Both the position numbers and the translations under genes were made by a program. From a bacterium (lineage in GTDB: Bacteria > Vulcanimicrobiota > Vulcanimicrobiia > Vulcanimicrobiales > Vulcanimicrobiaceae): a DNA stretch of 64,000 nucleotides. Below the pieces are notes generated by a model. That model was not told where the DNA came from. It worked only from the letters and a program-made list of their open reading frames with translations, and did no database searches. This document shows positions 63,359 through 64,000 of this stretch, one piece after another; position 1 is the first letter of the stretch, and the number at the start of each line of letters is the position of its first letter. The stretch is from positions 1 to 64,000 of the forward strand of contig JAJZED010000011.1 in the NCBI GenBank assembly GCA_021805775.1, given 5' to 3'.

Positions 63359-64000
63359 GAGCCTCCCAGGTACGCCGCTATCACCGCCGGGTCCCGCGCA
63401 AGATTGGCGGCCGTATCGTTACGCGCAATTTCGCCGTTGCGCAACACGTAGCCCCGGTCCGCGAGCGCGAGCGCGGCATGCGCGTTCTGTTCGACCAGGA
63501 CGATGGTCGTCCCACGACGATGGATGTCGCGGAGAACTTCGAATATCTGCGCGGCGATTAGCGGCGCAAGCCCGAGCGAAGGTTCGTCGAGCACAAGTAG
63601 TCGCGGCCGCGCGACGAGCCCGCGCCCGATCGCCAGCATCTGTTGCTCGCCGCCGGAAAGGGTGCCGGCGCGCTGAACGATGCGTTCGCGAAGTCGTGGA
63701 AAAATCGAAAGCGCGTCTTCGATGCGCGAATCGAGTTCTCGACGCGACGAAACGGCGTATCCACCGAGCTCGAGGTTTTCGCGAACCGTCATGCGCGTGA
63801 ACACGCGACGACCCTCCGGTACATGGGCGATTCCCAAACGCGCGATTGCATCGGCGCCGTGCTTGCGCAGATTCGTTCCCGCAAAAAATAGCTCGCCGGC
63901 GCGGATCGGCAGCAGCCCCGATATCGCCCGCAACGTCGTCGTCTTACCGGCACCGTTCGCGCCGAGAAGCGCGACGATCTCCCCTTCTTCTACTTGAAAA
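63355..64000 (-). CDS. livF: Branched-chain amino acid ABC transporter ATPase LivF (5' end outside window)
   Basis: About 215 residues are visible; the start lies beyond 64000. Walker A GANGAGKTTT, signature LSGGEQQMLAIGRGLVARPR, Walker B LLVLDEPSLGLAP and H-loop-region VLVEQNAHAALALADRGYVL with the LivF/UrtE-type switch. VPEGRRVFTRMTVRENLELG is specific to this subgroup. The partner livG, permeases and binding protein should be to the right. UrtE (urea) is the alternative. Confidence 0.88.
   Translation of the reverse strand, partial: FQVEEGEIVALLGANGAGKTTTLRAISGLLPIRAGELFFAGTNLRKHGADAIARLGIAHVPEGRRVFTRMTVRENLELGGYAVSSRRELDSRIEDALSIFPRLRERIVQRAGTLSGGEQQMLAIGRGLVARPRLLVLDEPSLGLAPLIAAQIFEVLRDIHRRGTTIVLVEQNAHAALALADRGYVLRNGEIARNDTAANLARDPAVIAAYLGGS

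Overview
This window looks like part of a chromosome from a GC-rich, diderm (two-membrane) bacterium. The supporting genes are a TonB-dependent B12 receptor, a large predicted outer-membrane barrel, lipoproteins, a flagellin and a full 14-subunit complex I operon. GC-rich codon use and many GTG/TTG starts fit an uncultured lineage such as Eremiobacterota/WPS-2, but that placement is an inference, not shown by the sequence.

Layout, left to right. (1) 1-358: the tail of an IS3-family transposase and an intergenic stretch holding a motif that resembles a c-di-GMP-I riboswitch. (2) 359-11845, minus strand: a block of secreted proteins that reads like a chaperone-usher-type surface fibre locus. 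It has an outer-membrane barrel with carboxypeptidase-regulatory-like repeats, an abundant-pilin-like protein followed by a 15-bp stem-loop, a PapD-like chaperone candidate, two minor pilin-like proteins and a 1365-residue secreted protein. An inositol monophosphatase and a DUF4383 protein follow. (3) 11999-25123: flagellin, a soluble PRC/MgtE-N/CBS protein, a PAS-PAS-GAF-GGDEF cyclase, a PucR-type regulator overlapping a glutamine-synthetase-like gene, a REC-histidine kinase coupled to a PLP decarboxylase, an aldo/keto reductase with RidA, and a TPR protein. (4) 25172-39507, minus strand: nuoA-N in canonical order. (5) 39574-46673: secreted proteins, an NRAMP-type transporter under an M-box (Mg2+) riboswitch with a small translationally coupled ORF, a lipoprotein, and a very large prepilin-like protein. 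(6) 46779-53587: a K+ channel, hflX, and a B12 uptake set (btuF divergent from riboswitch-btuB-btuC-btuD). (7) 54137-64000: a SpoIIE phosphatase, phosphomannomutase, Dps, a two-GTPase dynamin-like protein, nagA, DUF2721, DUF2079, and the start-truncated livF at the right edge.

Two convergent gene junctions (19004-19570 and 53576-54131) are filled with the same family of about 90-bp elements. Each element can fold into a cruciform with two side hairpins. The backbone stems are conserved between the two loci while the side-arm sequences differ. Flanking genes take their stop codons from element sequence.

The strongest candidates for something new are the fibre-like secretion locus, the cloverleaf repeat family, and the M-box/small ORF/NRAMP unit. 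The NRAMP unit can be read together with the MgtE-like regulatory protein as evidence of an NRAMP-type magnesium transporter.
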